From contig SCTS01000002.1 of NCBI GenBank assembly GCA_004322365.1, positions 24,190 through 88,189 of the forward strand: a DNA stretch of 64,000 nt, in the 5' to 3' direction. Below are positions 8,613 to 16,912 of the stretch, piece by piece; position 1 is the stretch's first letter, and each line of letters opens with the position of its first letter. The DNA is from Patescibacteria group bacterium. Lineage in GTDB: Bacteria; Patescibacteria; Paceibacteria; UBA9973; UBA2103. The position numbers and the translations under genes are program-made. Below the pieces are notes generated by a model. That model saw nothing but the letters and a program-made list of their open reading frames with translations, was not told the origin of the DNA and ran no database searches.

Positions 8613-8634
8613 ATGAGATAAAAGGTGTGGGGGT
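8613..8634 (+). repeat. Right inverted repeat of GIY-YIG mini-element
   Basis: Exact reverse complement of 8322-8343. The last base is shared with the stop codon of the C-methyltransferase gene (TGA on the minus strand at 8636-8634). The flanking TCATACA is also found next to the copy at 10723-10744. Confidence 0.85.
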
Positions 8635-9863
8635 CATACAATTTCAACACTAGGGATAGGGATAATAAATTTGGCACCGCGTGCACGCAATTCTTTTTCT
8701 TTTTCGAGAATGAAGTCACGGTAATTCCACGCAAGCAATAACACGTAGTCCGGCGTCTCGGTCTTTAGTATATCGGGAGAAACGACTGGAATATGACTCC
8801 CTGGTGTAAGGAGTCCAATTTTGTACGGAGTTGTATCAGTAACATACTCAACATCATCTTGAGTAAAGCCACAAAAATTTAAAAGAGTGTTGCCTTTGGC
8901 TGGTGCGCCATAAGCAACCACCTTCTTCTTTTCTCTCTGCATTCCTCGCACGAGCGACACGAGCTTCTCTTTGATTGCCTCTGCGTCTTTCTGGAAATCA
9001 GCAAATCGCGCGAGTGAGTGAAGTCCTGCTTTCTCTTCAAGTGCGAAAAGTTCATGCACAGAATTTTCAATCGGTAATCCGGACGCCTTGCGAGCAAAGA
9101 CACGAATAGACCCACCATGCGTCGGCATGCGTCGCACATCAAAAACTTCCATACCAAACCGACCAAATAAGTGCTGTAGAGGTTTCACGCTGTAATAGCA
9201 CAGATGCTCATGATAAACCGTATCAAATTCCCCATGCTCCACGAGGTCTAGTAAATAGTGCGACTCCGAAACGAATACGCCGTCATCAGTAAGAAGATCT
9301 TTTACCCCTTGCACAATTTCATCAAGATCGTCTATGTGCGCAAAAACATTGTTCGCGGAAATGACTTTTGCCTTGCCCTTTGTCTCAACTATTTTTTTCG
9401 CCATTTCAATGGTAAAAAAACCGTCCTCAGTTTCGATTCCTTTTGCACGCGCAGCTTCGGCAACATTCGCCGACGGTTCAATACCGAGCACTCGATTTGT
9501 ACCAATGAAATTTTGTAACAAAATGCCATCATTGCTACCAATATCAACAACGAGGTCGTCTGGCGCCACATGTTCACTTTTTAAATCATTCGCATACGAA
9601 CGAAAATGGTCAACGAGCGGTTTAGAAGCAGAGGAAAAATACGCATACTCACCGTGAAAAAGTTCGTCTTCCGCAACTACATCGAGAAGTTGAACCAGGT
9701 TGCAGGTACCGCAAAAATACACATCTAAGGGGTATCGTTTTTCGTCTTTGATATGTTCGGCATCAGTAAAATTATCAACTGGCGGATGCTCGCCAAGCGA
9801 GAGAATGCGCGTGAGACTAGAGCCTTTGCACACACGACAGATATCATTACGAAGATGGCTCAT
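8634..9863 (-). CDS. Sugar C-methyltransferase (TylC3/NovU-type)
   Basis: 409 aa with the three-part architecture of NDP-sugar C-methyltransferases. The N-terminal zinc-binding domain has CRVCKGSSL and CGTCNLVQL. A central SAM domain follows, with VVDIGSNDGILLQNF as motif I and the ANNVFAHIDDLD segment. The C-terminal substrate domain has KKVVAYGAPAKGNTLLNF and DYVLLLAWNY. Family enzymes transfer methyl from SAM to C3 (or C5) of 4-keto-6-deoxysugar nucleotides and give branched sugars such as mycarose. It lies in the same minus-strand run as RmlA/B, the 2,3-dehydratase and reductases, which supports a branched dideoxysugar product. Confidence 0.93.
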   Translation of the reverse strand: MSHLRNDICRVCKGSSLTRILSLGEHPPVDNFTDAEHIKDEKRYPLDVYFCGTCNLVQLLDVVAEDELFHGEYAYFSSASKPLVDHFRSYANDLKSEHVAPDDLVVDIGSNDGILLQNFIGTNRVLGIEPSANVAEAARAKGIETEDGFFTIEMAKKIVETKGKAKVISANNVFAHIDDLDEIVQGVKDLLTDDGVFVSESHYLLDLVEHGEFDTVYHEHLCYYSVKPLQHLFGRFGMEVFDVRRMPTHGGSIRVFARKASGLPIENSVHELFALEEKAGLHSLARFADFQKDAEAIKEKLVSLVRGMQREKKKVVAYGAPAKGNTLLNFCGFTQDDVEYVTDTTPYKIGLLTPGSHIPVVSPDILKTETPDYVLLLAWNYRDFILEKEKELRARGAKFIIPIPSVEIV

Positions 9864-9887
9864 AGCACGCAGTATACCGAACGACTG

Positions 9888-10721
9888 TTATACCTTCCAT
9901 TCCTCGGACACATACTCAGCAAGTGCCTCTTGCCACGGTCGGAGAGCTACCCGTTTTGAGGAAATAGATTCATTTGTTGGAAGCGTTGTGCTGGATGCGA
10001 AGTAACTTCGATCGACGGCACGCACGTGTGCGTCTGGCTTTACGTGGGTAGCCATTGCAGTAGCGAGGTCAAAGCGCGTAGCGGTACCAGCATTTGCAAT
10101 GTGAAATATGCCCCGCTCGCCTTTTTCGAGCAGGTCTTTAATCGTTGCAACAAAATCTTTCCCGTATGTTGGCGAACCGTGCACATCGTAGAGAGCGGTG
10201 ACCTCTGTGCCCGACCGCAATTGTTTCAGGACTTTTCCGTAAAACTTATTGTCTCGATCAGAACCACCACCAAATACCCACGCGGTGCGAGCGATGATGT
10301 ACGACTCTACAAGTGATGCGACGATGAGCTCGCTCATGTATTTAGTGCGGCCGTAGTGCGTCTGCGGATCTGGCGCGTCATCTTCAGTGTACGGACCTTT
10401 TTTGTGCCCGTCGAAAACACGCGAACTCGAAGCGAGAACCATGGTCGCGCCAACTGATGTGGCAGCTTGCGCCACATTGTACGTACCGCGCACATTAAGC
10501 TCGTAGGCATACAGGGGATCCTGTTCTGTTTTCACCATGTCAGTTGCGCCTGCGAGGTGAATGATCGCGCTTGGATTGTTTTTTTTGACGAACTCCATGA
10601 CTGCATCCGCATCAAGAATATCGAGTGTTGTTTGGTCTGGACGATAGCCGAAATCTACATACGAACCGATCATTCCGCCGGCACCAATGGTAAGAACTTT
10701 TTCGAAATCAAAAGAGTTCAT
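9888..10721 (-). CDS. NDP-sugar 4-ketoreductase, RmlD-like
   Basis: 277 aa from the ATG at 10721. A longer open extension upstream reads through the repeat at 10723-10744 and into rmlA, so it is rejected. The short-chain reductase signature is VLTIGAGGMIGSYV, and the catalytic Tyr-x3-Lys is HYGRTKYMSE. VFDGHKKGPYTEDD and GSPTYGKDF are typical of RmlD and other dTDP-4-keto-sugar reductases. It would perform the last reduction at C4. No rmlC epimerase gene is in the window, so the product need not be L-rhamnose; a D-configured branched sugar fits the set better. This is an inference. Confidence 0.85.
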   Translation of the reverse strand: MNSFDFEKVLTIGAGGMIGSYVDFGYRPDQTTLDILDADAVMEFVKKNNPSAIIHLAGATDMVKTEQDPLYAYELNVRGTYNVAQAATSVGATMVLASSSRVFDGHKKGPYTEDDAPDPQTHYGRTKYMSELIVASLVESYIIARTAWVFGGGSDRDNKFYGKVLKQLRSGTEVTALYDVHGSPTYGKDFVATIKDLLEKGERGIFHIANAGTATRFDLATAMATHVKPDAHVRAVDRSYFASSTTLPTNESISSKRVALRPWQEALAEYVSEEWKV

Positions 10722-10722
10722 A

Positions 10723-10744
10723 GAGATGAAAGGTGTGGGGGGGT
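10723..10744 (+). repeat. Solo copy of the GIY-YIG-element repeat
   Basis: GAGATGAAAGGTGTGGGGGG, followed by TCATACA, matches the right repeat at 8615-8634 except for one A-to-G change and two extra G. It fills the whole gap between the rmlA stop and the rmlD-like start. No nuclease gene is attached. Confidence 0.7.
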
Positions 10745-11460
10745 CATACAGCACGCTTCGCGATCTCATGTGCGACACGGAGTAGAGATTCGAATGTGCC
10801 CGCGTCCGACCACAAACCTTTAATAATTCCGTGGGAGAGTTTTTCTTTCTTGATATAGATGTTGTTGGCGTCCGTAATTTCCAACTCACTTCGCCCTGAA
10901 GGCTTCAGCGTTTTTATGATGGAAAAAATATCGTTGTCATACAGATAAAAACCAGTTTGGGCAAATTTTGATTTTGGTTTCTTTGGTTTTTCTTCAATCT
11001 TCACTACCCTCTTACCTGCTGTATCAAACACGGGCACACCAAAACGGTGTGAGTCATTCATTGCCTTAAAAAATACTTTCGCGCCACCATTGAAAGAGGC
11101 AACATCTTTTGCAAAATCTTGTTCAAATATATTGTCACCCAGAATGACAGCAATCGGCCCTCCGTCGGAGAAATCTTCCGCGTAGCGTAGCGCGTCGGCG
11201 ATACCTCCGTTGTTTTTGTCTTGCAACGCATACGAGAGCTTGACACCGAACTCTCTGCCCGAGCCGAGGAATTGCATAAAGTGGCCCGCATGCTCGCGTC
11301 CAGTTACTATCATGATATCGGTAACGCCTGAACGCTGCAGCGTCTCCAGAGGGTAGAGAATCATTGGTTTGTTGTATACAGGAAGAAGGTGCTTATTTGT
11401 AATAAGCGTCAAGGGGCGCAAGCGTGTACCGAGTCCTCCTGCAAGAATAACGCCTTTCAT
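10744..11460 (-). CDS. rmlA: Glucose-1-phosphate thymidylyltransferase (short form)
   Basis: 238 aa, shorter than the usual 290. The N-terminal MKGVILAGGLGTRLRPLT is the nucleotidyltransferase signature, followed by NKHLLPVYNKPMI. VILGDNIFE supplies the metal-binding Asp. VKIEEKPKKPKSKFAQTGFYLYD is the sugar-phosphate binding region. The C-terminal dimerisation helices of long RmlA are missing, as in many archaeal and CPR versions. It makes dTDP-glucose for RmlB, whose stop is 1 bp upstream of this start. Confidence 0.92.
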   Translation of the reverse strand: MKGVILAGGLGTRLRPLTLITNKHLLPVYNKPMILYPLETLQRSGVTDIMIVTGREHAGHFMQFLGSGREFGVKLSYALQDKNNGGIADALRYAEDFSDGGPIAVILGDNIFEQDFAKDVASFNGGAKVFFKAMNDSHRFGVPVFDTAGKRVVKIEEKPKKPKSKFAQTGFYLYDNDIFSIIKTLKPSGRSELEITDANNIYIKKEKLSHGIIKGLWSDAGTFESLLRVAHEIAKRAV

Positions 11461-11461
11461 A

Positions 11462-12538
11462 CTATTTTTTATTTTTGTGCCCTTCCCACAAATCTATGTG
11501 CGGGTTGAATACACCAGTCTTACGGCGAACCCTCTCTATCCACTTCCTATTTTGAGTGTACCACTTTACCGTATCAGCAAAAGCCTGGTCAAAGAGGTAC
11601 TCTGGTTTCCAGCCAAAGTCTTTCATAATGAGCGACGCGTCAATGGCATACCTACGGTCGTGCCCCGGCCTTTCGGCAACAAATTCAATCATGTCTTTAC
11701 CTTTACCAAAATATTTCAAGATACGATCAGCGATTTCACGGTTATTCATCTCATTGTCCGCGCCAATGTTATACACCGTTCCTGGTTTTCCATTAAGGAG
11801 GCATAGCTCCAGCGCCTTGCAGTGATCCAATACATACACCCAGTCACGCACATGATTACCATCACCATACAAAGGAAGTGTCTTTCCTTCAAGCATACGG
11901 AGTACAAAAAATGGAATGAGTTTTTCTGGATACTGGCGCGGGCCGTAGTTATTAGAACAGTGCGTTACGACAACTGGCACGCCCCATGTATTGTGATAGG
12001 CACGACACAGCATATCGCCTCCGGCTTTCGTCGCAGCATACGGCACATTCGGCGCAAACGCCGTATGCTCAGAAAACTTATCTTCAGAATCCAGCGCAAG
12101 CGAACCATACACCTCGTCAGTAGAAACCTGTACAAACGATTGCACCGTACCTCCCACCTTGACGGCTTCAAGTAAATTGAACACACCAACGATGTTGGTA
12201 TTGATAAATTCCAGTGAGCCAACATGGATACTGCGATCAACATGCGTCTCGGCTGCGAAATTTATGACATAGTCGGGTTGATATTTCTTAAATACAGCAG
12301 TGACTTTCTTTTGGTCAGCTATGTCACCGCGCACAAATGTATAGCGTGCATCTTTTACAAAATCTCGCACATTGTCCGTATTGCCGGAATAGGTAAGCTT
12401 ATCAAAATTGATGATGCGCACCTTGGGATATTTCTCAAAGATATGATGAATGAAGTTCGAGCCAATGAATCCCGCTCCACCGCATACTAATAGCACCTTG
12501 CCATTTAGGGAACGTTTCGCACTCTGTTTCGTTGACAT
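11462..12538 (-). CDS. rmlB: dTDP-glucose 4,6-dehydratase
   Basis: 358 aa extended SDR. LLVCGGAGFIGSNFI binds NAD, and NFDKLTYSGNTDNV is diagnostic for RmlB. STDEVYGSL carries the catalytic Thr-Asp-Glu, and VPYAATKAGGDML the Tyr-x3-Lys. NYGPRQYPEKLIP and GDGNHVRDWVYV complete the substrate site. The first 13 residues are a basic extension; the core starts at GKVLLV. It converts dTDP-glucose to dTDP-4-keto-6-deoxyglucose, the branch point for the deoxysugar genes downstream. It is tightly linked to rmlA. Confidence 0.96.
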   Translation of the reverse strand: MSTKQSAKRSLNGKVLLVCGGAGFIGSNFIHHIFEKYPKVRIINFDKLTYSGNTDNVRDFVKDARYTFVRGDIADQKKVTAVFKKYQPDYVINFAAETHVDRSIHVGSLEFINTNIVGVFNLLEAVKVGGTVQSFVQVSTDEVYGSLALDSEDKFSEHTAFAPNVPYAATKAGGDMLCRAYHNTWGVPVVVTHCSNNYGPRQYPEKLIPFFVLRMLEGKTLPLYGDGNHVRDWVYVLDHCKALELCLLNGKPGTVYNIGADNEMNNREIADRILKYFGKGKDMIEFVAERPGHDRRYAIDASLIMKDFGWKPEYLFDQAFADTVKWYTQNRKWIERVRRKTGVFNPHIDLWEGHKNKK

Positions 12539-12588
12539 GAAAACATTTTTACACTAACACTGGATTCTTCACTTTACAATTCCGTGAC

Positions 12589-13356
12589 CTACAGTGTATC
12601 CTCCCAAACCTTATGCGTGAGTGTCCTCCCGCCGTATGTACCTGCCTTAATTTGTTCTACGGCTTTCGCTTCAGCAGCATTTCGTGCCTGCATACCTGGA
12701 TCGTTTGCAAGCGTTACTTCAAAAAAGCGCTTAAATTTGTTGCTTTTTGTTGAGAGGATTTTGGTGGTATCAAGAAACTGCACTGTAAGTGCGTTACTCT
12801 TAATGGCTCTCACAAACTCCGAGAGGAGTTCCCTTTCTTCATCGCTATCGGCAAAGTCCTCGATGTGATTGAAGAGCGCCATCGCGCGCGGCACATGCCA
12901 TTCTGCCAATACAAATACTAGGTTATGCCACGAACGCTCTTTCCAAAATCGAGCGGCTTCTTTGTATTCGGTAATCGTGTCGACGGAAACTTCTTCGAGT
13001 AAGATCTGTTTTTCGTTGACACCTTTTCCCATCAGTTCATCCTTAATGAGAGATGCGTATGTGGGCTTGTTTTCATCTCGCGACTTGCTCATTGCAACCA
13101 AATACGCTTCGGGATACGCTCCATTCATTTCAACAGTGGCAAGCACCCGATCTCTGCCACCAGCAGGAAGTGCCGTCCCTAAGACGCGTGCACTGTTTTC
13201 GTCACCAACGCCAAACGAGCTGGTCACATATTTTCCCTTTGCCTCGTTCCACCTCATGTTTCCAGTGAGCACGAAGAATGCATCAGGGACACCTTCTACA
13301 AGATGCCGTAATGCTTCTTTTGTTTTTTCACTTGAGTACCTCCGGCGTTCACTCAT
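12589..13356 (-). CDS. DUF218/YdcF-like protein
   Basis: 255 aa. DAFFVLTGNMRW, KQILLEEVSVDTITEYKEA and LVFVLAEWHVPRAMALF match the DUF218 pattern, where ExxSxxTxEN and HxxRA mark the fold shared with SanA, ElyC and YdcF. The exact activity of the family is unsettled; ElyC and SanA affect envelope and undecaprenyl-phosphate metabolism. No signal peptide or membrane segment is seen here, so it should be cytosolic. It starts in an ATGA overlap with the GT2 gene upstream, suggesting an envelope-related role. Confidence 0.75.
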   Translation of the reverse strand: MSERRRYSSEKTKEALRHLVEGVPDAFFVLTGNMRWNEAKGKYVTSSFGVGDENSARVLGTALPAGGRDRVLATVEMNGAYPEAYLVAMSKSRDENKPTYASLIKDELMGKGVNEKQILLEEVSVDTITEYKEAARFWKERSWHNLVFVLAEWHVPRAMALFNHIEDFADSDEERELLSEFVRAIKSNALTVQFLDTTKILSTKSNKFKRFFEVTLANDPGMQARNAAEAKAVEQIKAGTYGGRTLTHKVWEDTL

Positions 13357-14282
13357 ACCTCCTCCTGCACTATGTAAATTGGGCGTTTTTTAGTCTCTTC
13401 AAATGTCTTGCCGAGGTAGAGTGCAATAATACCGAGCATTACCGACAAAAAACCGAAGATAAGCCAGAGTGAGCCCATGAGTAAACCAAACGACTGAGTA
13501 GAGCCGACAAGGAATCCTTGTACCACTGCAACTGCAAGATACCCACCTGCAAATAAAACAACAAGAACTCCTACTTTTATAATCAGGTGGAGTGGTTTTT
13601 CTGAATAGGCAAGAATGATATCCGTAGCGAGACTAAAAAGTTTTACGAGTGAGTATCCAGATTTGCCACCTTTCCGTGACGCATGTTCCACTGGCACGGT
13701 TGCGGTGCGGAAGCCTACCCACCGAACCATAACGGAGAAATATCGCATGTGATCTTGCAGAGAGAGAATTGCATCGATGACCTTCCGATGGTACAGCCCG
13801 AAATTCGTGAGCGTACGGTTATGGCGACGCCCAGTGAGATAATTAAGAGTGGAATAAAATCCCCACGACACCAAAGACCGGAGCGGGCTGTCATGCCGTT
13901 TCTGCCGTGATCCAACGACGACGAAAAACCCTTCTTGGGCTTTCTGATACATCTTTTCAATTTCTTCCGGCTGATCTTGCAAATCGCAGTCCATAACAAC
14001 CACCCACTCGCCACGACTTGCTGAAAGTCCAGCAGTAATTGCCGGATACTGGCCAAAGTTGCGCGAAAGATTGAGTCCGCGGACTCGCGTATCGAGCACT
14101 GCCAACCCTTGTATCACCTGCCATGCACTATCGGGACTGGCGTCATTTACAAAAATTATCTCGAAATGCGGAGTGATTTTTTTGAGCGTTTCAAGGGTAC
14201 GCCGATACAGCTCATCCAGTACCTCTGCAGAACCATACACGGGAACCACTACCGATATTTCAGACTGCACGCTCTGATCCAT
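13353..14282 (-). CDS. Family 2 glycosyltransferase, DPM1/ArnC-like, with C-terminal membrane helices
   Basis: 309 aa. The GT-A core has SVVVPVYGSAEVLDELY, FVNDASPDSAW and VVMDCDLQDQPE, and RKGGKSGYS is typical of polyprenyl-phosphate sugar transferases. Two hydrophobic helices at roughly residues 236-258 and 270-292 anchor the C-terminus in the membrane. The probable reaction transfers a sugar from an NDP donor to polyprenyl phosphate, giving a flippable lipid-linked sugar. It heads a two-gene unit with the DUF218 gene. A TACTAT -10 box ends 9 nt before the start, so its mRNA leader is very short. Confidence 0.9.
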   Translation of the reverse strand: MDQSVQSEISVVVPVYGSAEVLDELYRRTLETLKKITPHFEIIFVNDASPDSAWQVIQGLAVLDTRVRGLNLSRNFGQYPAITAGLSASRGEWVVVMDCDLQDQPEEIEKMYQKAQEGFFVVVGSRQKRHDSPLRSLVSWGFYSTLNYLTGRRHNRTLTNFGLYHRKVIDAILSLQDHMRYFSVMVRWVGFRTATVPVEHASRKGGKSGYSLVKLFSLATDIILAYSEKPLHLIIKVGVLVVLFAGGYLAVAVVQGFLVGSTQSFGLLMGSLWLIFGFLSVMLGIIALYLGKTFEETKKRPIYIVQEEV

Positions 14283-14291
14283 ATGAAGCCT

Positions 14292-14297
14292 ATAGTA
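14292..14297 (-). promoter_or_regulatory. Probable -10 box for the DPM1-like gene
   Basis: TACTAT on the minus strand is separated by 9 nt from the ATG at 14282, with no Shine-Dalgarno between. This predicts a leader of only a few nucleotides. The gap between 14298 and 14383 also contains a short GAGCCTCGGCTC inverted repeat. Confidence 0.4.
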
Positions 14298-14383
14298 CTA
14301 TCTTTGGCAAATTTAAAAAGGTTGCCCTTGTAGTGAGCCTCGGCTCATTGTGTACACTGAAACGAAGCACGCCTAATAAACAA

Positions 14384-15484
14384 TCAATCAGAGTATGCCT
14401 CAACGATATGCTCAGCGCGCCGTTTCCATGAATATTCTGCTACACGCACCAATGCATTTGTAGCGCGAACGCTACCCTCTGCGAGCGCGCATCGAATGCC
14501 TTCCGCAAGCGCCACGGCATCGTCAGGTGGCACCAAGAATGCTGTATGTTCATCCAAAATTTCGCGAATACTTGGCAAATCACTCGCAACAACTGGAATG
14601 CCACTTGTCATATAGGCGAAAAGTTTCAGTGGAGATGTGAACCGTGTTGAGATTTCGTCGGTACCAGTATTTGGAAGAACCAACACATCAGCCGCCGCCA
14701 TATTGTCTGCAAGCTCTTTGTACGGACGAAAACCAAGGAATCGTACATTTGGATAGCGTAGAGATAACTGCGCCACTTGTTCGGGCTCACCACCAATAAC
14801 CGCAAGCACAATATTATTTGGCAGATTCTTTGATGCCTCTAGAAGCGTGGCGACCCCTTTCCAACCATCAAGTCGTCCGATATACATTGCTATGGTTGCA
14901 TCGAGAGGAAGATTGAGACGCATGCGAGCGGCGTCTTTCGATTGCGAGTGTGCGAACTGCTCTATGTCAACGCCGTCGTGTGCAACTGAAATTTTTTCTG
15001 CAGGAACACCTTTTTCGATATAAAAATCTTTTAGCCCTTGCGATATAACAACAATACGTTTTGCCCGTCGTGCCACCGTACGCGCCACTCTGTTCCAAGA
15101 CCCCGTGTGTGACTCCCACACATACGGAAAAGGCAGATGCACAAGAACCAGTTCGTCTCTGCCATAAAGCATCCCAAAGGTTTTTCCACGAATATACCGC
15201 CGAACGGCGAATGCAAAAAGAAATGACTCTAAAAGAAATCCTATTCTTCCGTATCGAACGGTATCCCATACAGAAAGCCGTCGTAGTGGAAATTGTGTTT
15301 TCAGTCCGTAATATGAAAAAGTATCTTCCACAATATCCGTCTTTCTGTTTGGAACGACAAGTTCAACATCATGACCAAGTGCAGTGAATGCTTCGCATGT
15401 TTTCATAATCTGCACACCATGCGCCTTCTCGGTCGGCAAGCGTATGTTTGCGATATAACAGATAGAGAGTTTCTTATGCGACAT
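14384..15484 (-). CDS. Family 4 glycosyltransferase
   Basis: 366 aa from the ATG at 15484, which begins MSHKKLSICYIANIRLPTEKAHG and overlaps the upstream gene end by 11 bp. The N-terminal acceptor domain is followed by IAMYIGRLDGWKGVATLLEA. In the donor site, SPLKLFAYMTSGIPVVASD replaces the usual SPLKLFEYMA, so the conserved Glu is Ala. This is a departure worth noting for activity. It probably acts on the same polysaccharide as the upstream GT4. A 102-bp gap downstream contains no gene. Confidence 0.87.
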   Translation of the reverse strand: MSHKKLSICYIANIRLPTEKAHGVQIMKTCEAFTALGHDVELVVPNRKTDIVEDTFSYYGLKTQFPLRRLSVWDTVRYGRIGFLLESFLFAFAVRRYIRGKTFGMLYGRDELVLVHLPFPYVWESHTGSWNRVARTVARRAKRIVVISQGLKDFYIEKGVPAEKISVAHDGVDIEQFAHSQSKDAARMRLNLPLDATIAMYIGRLDGWKGVATLLEASKNLPNNIVLAVIGGEPEQVAQLSLRYPNVRFLGFRPYKELADNMAAADVLVLPNTGTDEISTRFTSPLKLFAYMTSGIPVVASDLPSIREILDEHTAFLVPPDDAVALAEGIRCALAEGSVRATNALVRVAEYSWKRRAEHIVEAYSD

Positions 15485-16394
15485 AGGCTTCAATAATGCG
15501 TGGAATAAGACTCTGGAGCGAATGATGTTCGCGAATGTACGAGGGAGAAAGTGGAAGCCCGTTGATTGCAGGGTCAGTGGAATCGACCAGGCAACCACAG
15601 GCGGCGGCCTCCAAAACCACTTTGTCCAAAGAGCCAGTTTCACTGCGGTGGATAAGCTTTGTGGCAATGCGGTATTCGTCGCGAAGCCCTAATTGCGTGA
15701 GTCCACCTAGAAAAGTAACCTGAACACCGAGCTCACGCGCGAGCGCCGTAAGGCGCTCGCGCTCAACACCCTCTCCTGCTATACGGAGGGCGACGCCTGC
15801 ATCTTTTGCCACGCGAATTGCAAGGTCGTGACGTTTGGTGGGCATAAGACGCCCAACGGAAAGAAGATGATTCCCGCGGGACACCTTCTCATCTGGAGCG
15901 AAAAATTCGGTATCAATACCGTGACCCATGACTTGCAGTTTTTTAGATGGCAGTCGAAAACTTTCCTTTGAGGCAGTGAAAATAACATCCACAAAAAGCT
16001 CAGCGACACGCAGTTTTAAATCTACCGATTTGTGCGTATACCACAAACCTATTGATTTTTTCCACGATTTCCAAAATAATCCACCAAGAATCACATACTC
16101 CGGATTCATGTGAACGAGTACGGTGTCATAGTTTTTTCGCAATTTCCAAATCAGATATAAAAACCGAACCGAATACCCTATCCGCTTCAACAAACCACTA
16201 TCATATATGATAGTGGTTTGTTCTTTGCCCAGAGAATGAACACGAACATTTGATGGAAGATTATGTTTCCCCTCTTTTAAACAAATCACCTCTATACTCT
16301 CCACATGCTTTGAAAATTCTTCAATCCAACGATGAAAAAATCCTAAGATGGCATCATCCCTATCAACGATTTGTGTAACGAGAAGGAGCTTCAC
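15474..16394 (-). CDS. Family 4 glycosyltransferase
   Basis: 306 aa, at the short end for GT4. The start MKLLLVTQIVDRDDAILGFFHRW is typical of a GT-B N-terminal strand and loop. HLLSVGRLMPTKRHDLAI begins the nucleotide-binding domain, and ETGSLDKVVLEAAACG is the donor-site segment of the TGSLDKVxLEAxA type. It overlaps the next gene by 11 bp and the HAD gene upstream by 4 bp, so all three are likely translated together. The sugar donor is unknown. Confidence 0.86.
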   Translation of the reverse strand: MKLLLVTQIVDRDDAILGFFHRWIEEFSKHVESIEVICLKEGKHNLPSNVRVHSLGKEQTTIIYDSGLLKRIGYSVRFLYLIWKLRKNYDTVLVHMNPEYVILGGLFWKSWKKSIGLWYTHKSVDLKLRVAELFVDVIFTASKESFRLPSKKLQVMGHGIDTEFFAPDEKVSRGNHLLSVGRLMPTKRHDLAIRVAKDAGVALRIAGEGVERERLTALARELGVQVTFLGGLTQLGLRDEYRIATKLIHRSETGSLDKVVLEAAACGCLVDSTDPAINGLPLSPSYIREHHSLQSLIPRIIEAYVA

Positions 16395-16912
16395 GAAAGT
16401 TCGTTGAAAGAGTGAATAACTGTATGAGTACCTGCCCCCGCCTTTCCATCACGACGCATTTCATAAAGTTGAACCTGAGGACAATGTAGAGCTACTGAAT
16501 CAAGTTCGCTAATTTTATCATCAATGAAAATCAATGGCTCTTGATATGAAGTAAGCATACGGGCAATAAAAGTACCCTTCCTCTCATCGCCATTATAAAA
16601 GATAGGAAAAGAGGGGTCGTCGTGAAATACACTTTCCAATTTTGCTTTTTGAAGTTCGACATTTCCCGCAGTAACTATTGCAGAATTGTCGTGATTCTTT
16701 CTCAAAAAATCATTAGCGTCTGCATACATAAAACGATCTAATTCCCCTGGAGCAAACACAAGCAGTCCTTTTGCTGTCAGAGAATTTAACTCAGTCGCCA
16801 TTTCAACTTCAGAGAGAGAAAGAAGTCCACCAAGGTTGTCCCTCTCCAAAATGTAAGCCAGAAAAGCTGAAGTATCAAAAAGCGTTCTGTCGAAATCGAG
16901 AAAATAGGTCAT
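16391..16912 (-). CDS. HAD-superfamily hydrolase-like protein
   Basis: 173 aa. DFDRTLFDT at residues 6-14 is the DxDxT catalytic motif, with the nucleophile Asp at the first position. A helical cap region follows. LIFIDDKISELDS near residue 134 supplies the acidic motif IV. The motif III Lys is less obvious. HAD enzymes of this size are phosphatases. It sits between a YvcK-like gene and a GT4 gene with 4-bp overlaps at both ends, so a sugar-phosphate or nucleotide substrate is plausible but unproven. Confidence 0.8.
   Translation of the reverse strand: MTYFLDFDRTLFDTSAFLAYILERDNLGGLLSLSEVEMATELNSLTAKGLLVFAPGELDRFMYADANDFLRKNHDNSAIVTAGNVELQKAKLESVFHDDPSFPIFYNGDERKGTFIARMLTSYQEPLIFIDDKISELDSVALHCPQVQLYEMRRDGKAGAGTHTVIHSFNELS

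Larger units (their letters stand above)
8322..8634. mobile_element. Candidate 313-bp mini-element: GIY-YIG gene between perfect 22-bp inverted repeats
   Basis: Positions 8322-8343 and 8613-8634 are exact reverse complements (core GATAAAAGGTGTGGGGG). They enclose one 84-aa GIY-YIG nuclease gene and nothing else. CAT lies immediately outside each end (8319-8321 and 8635-8637), which could be a 3-bp target duplication or chance. The insertion sits between two deoxysugar genes. A related repeat copy without a nuclease gene lies at 10723-10744. No transposase other than the nuclease is present, so mobility is an inference from the architecture. Confidence 0.6.

Noticed and set aside
8318..8734. 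Alternative 138-codon frame across the GIY-YIG gene
   Set aside because: It overlaps a well-conserved nuclease and the end of the C-methyltransferase gene in another frame and has no family pattern.
10722..10889. N-terminal extension of the RmlD-like protein
   Set aside because: It would run through the repeat and into rmlA; the SDR fold begins at the ATG at 10721.
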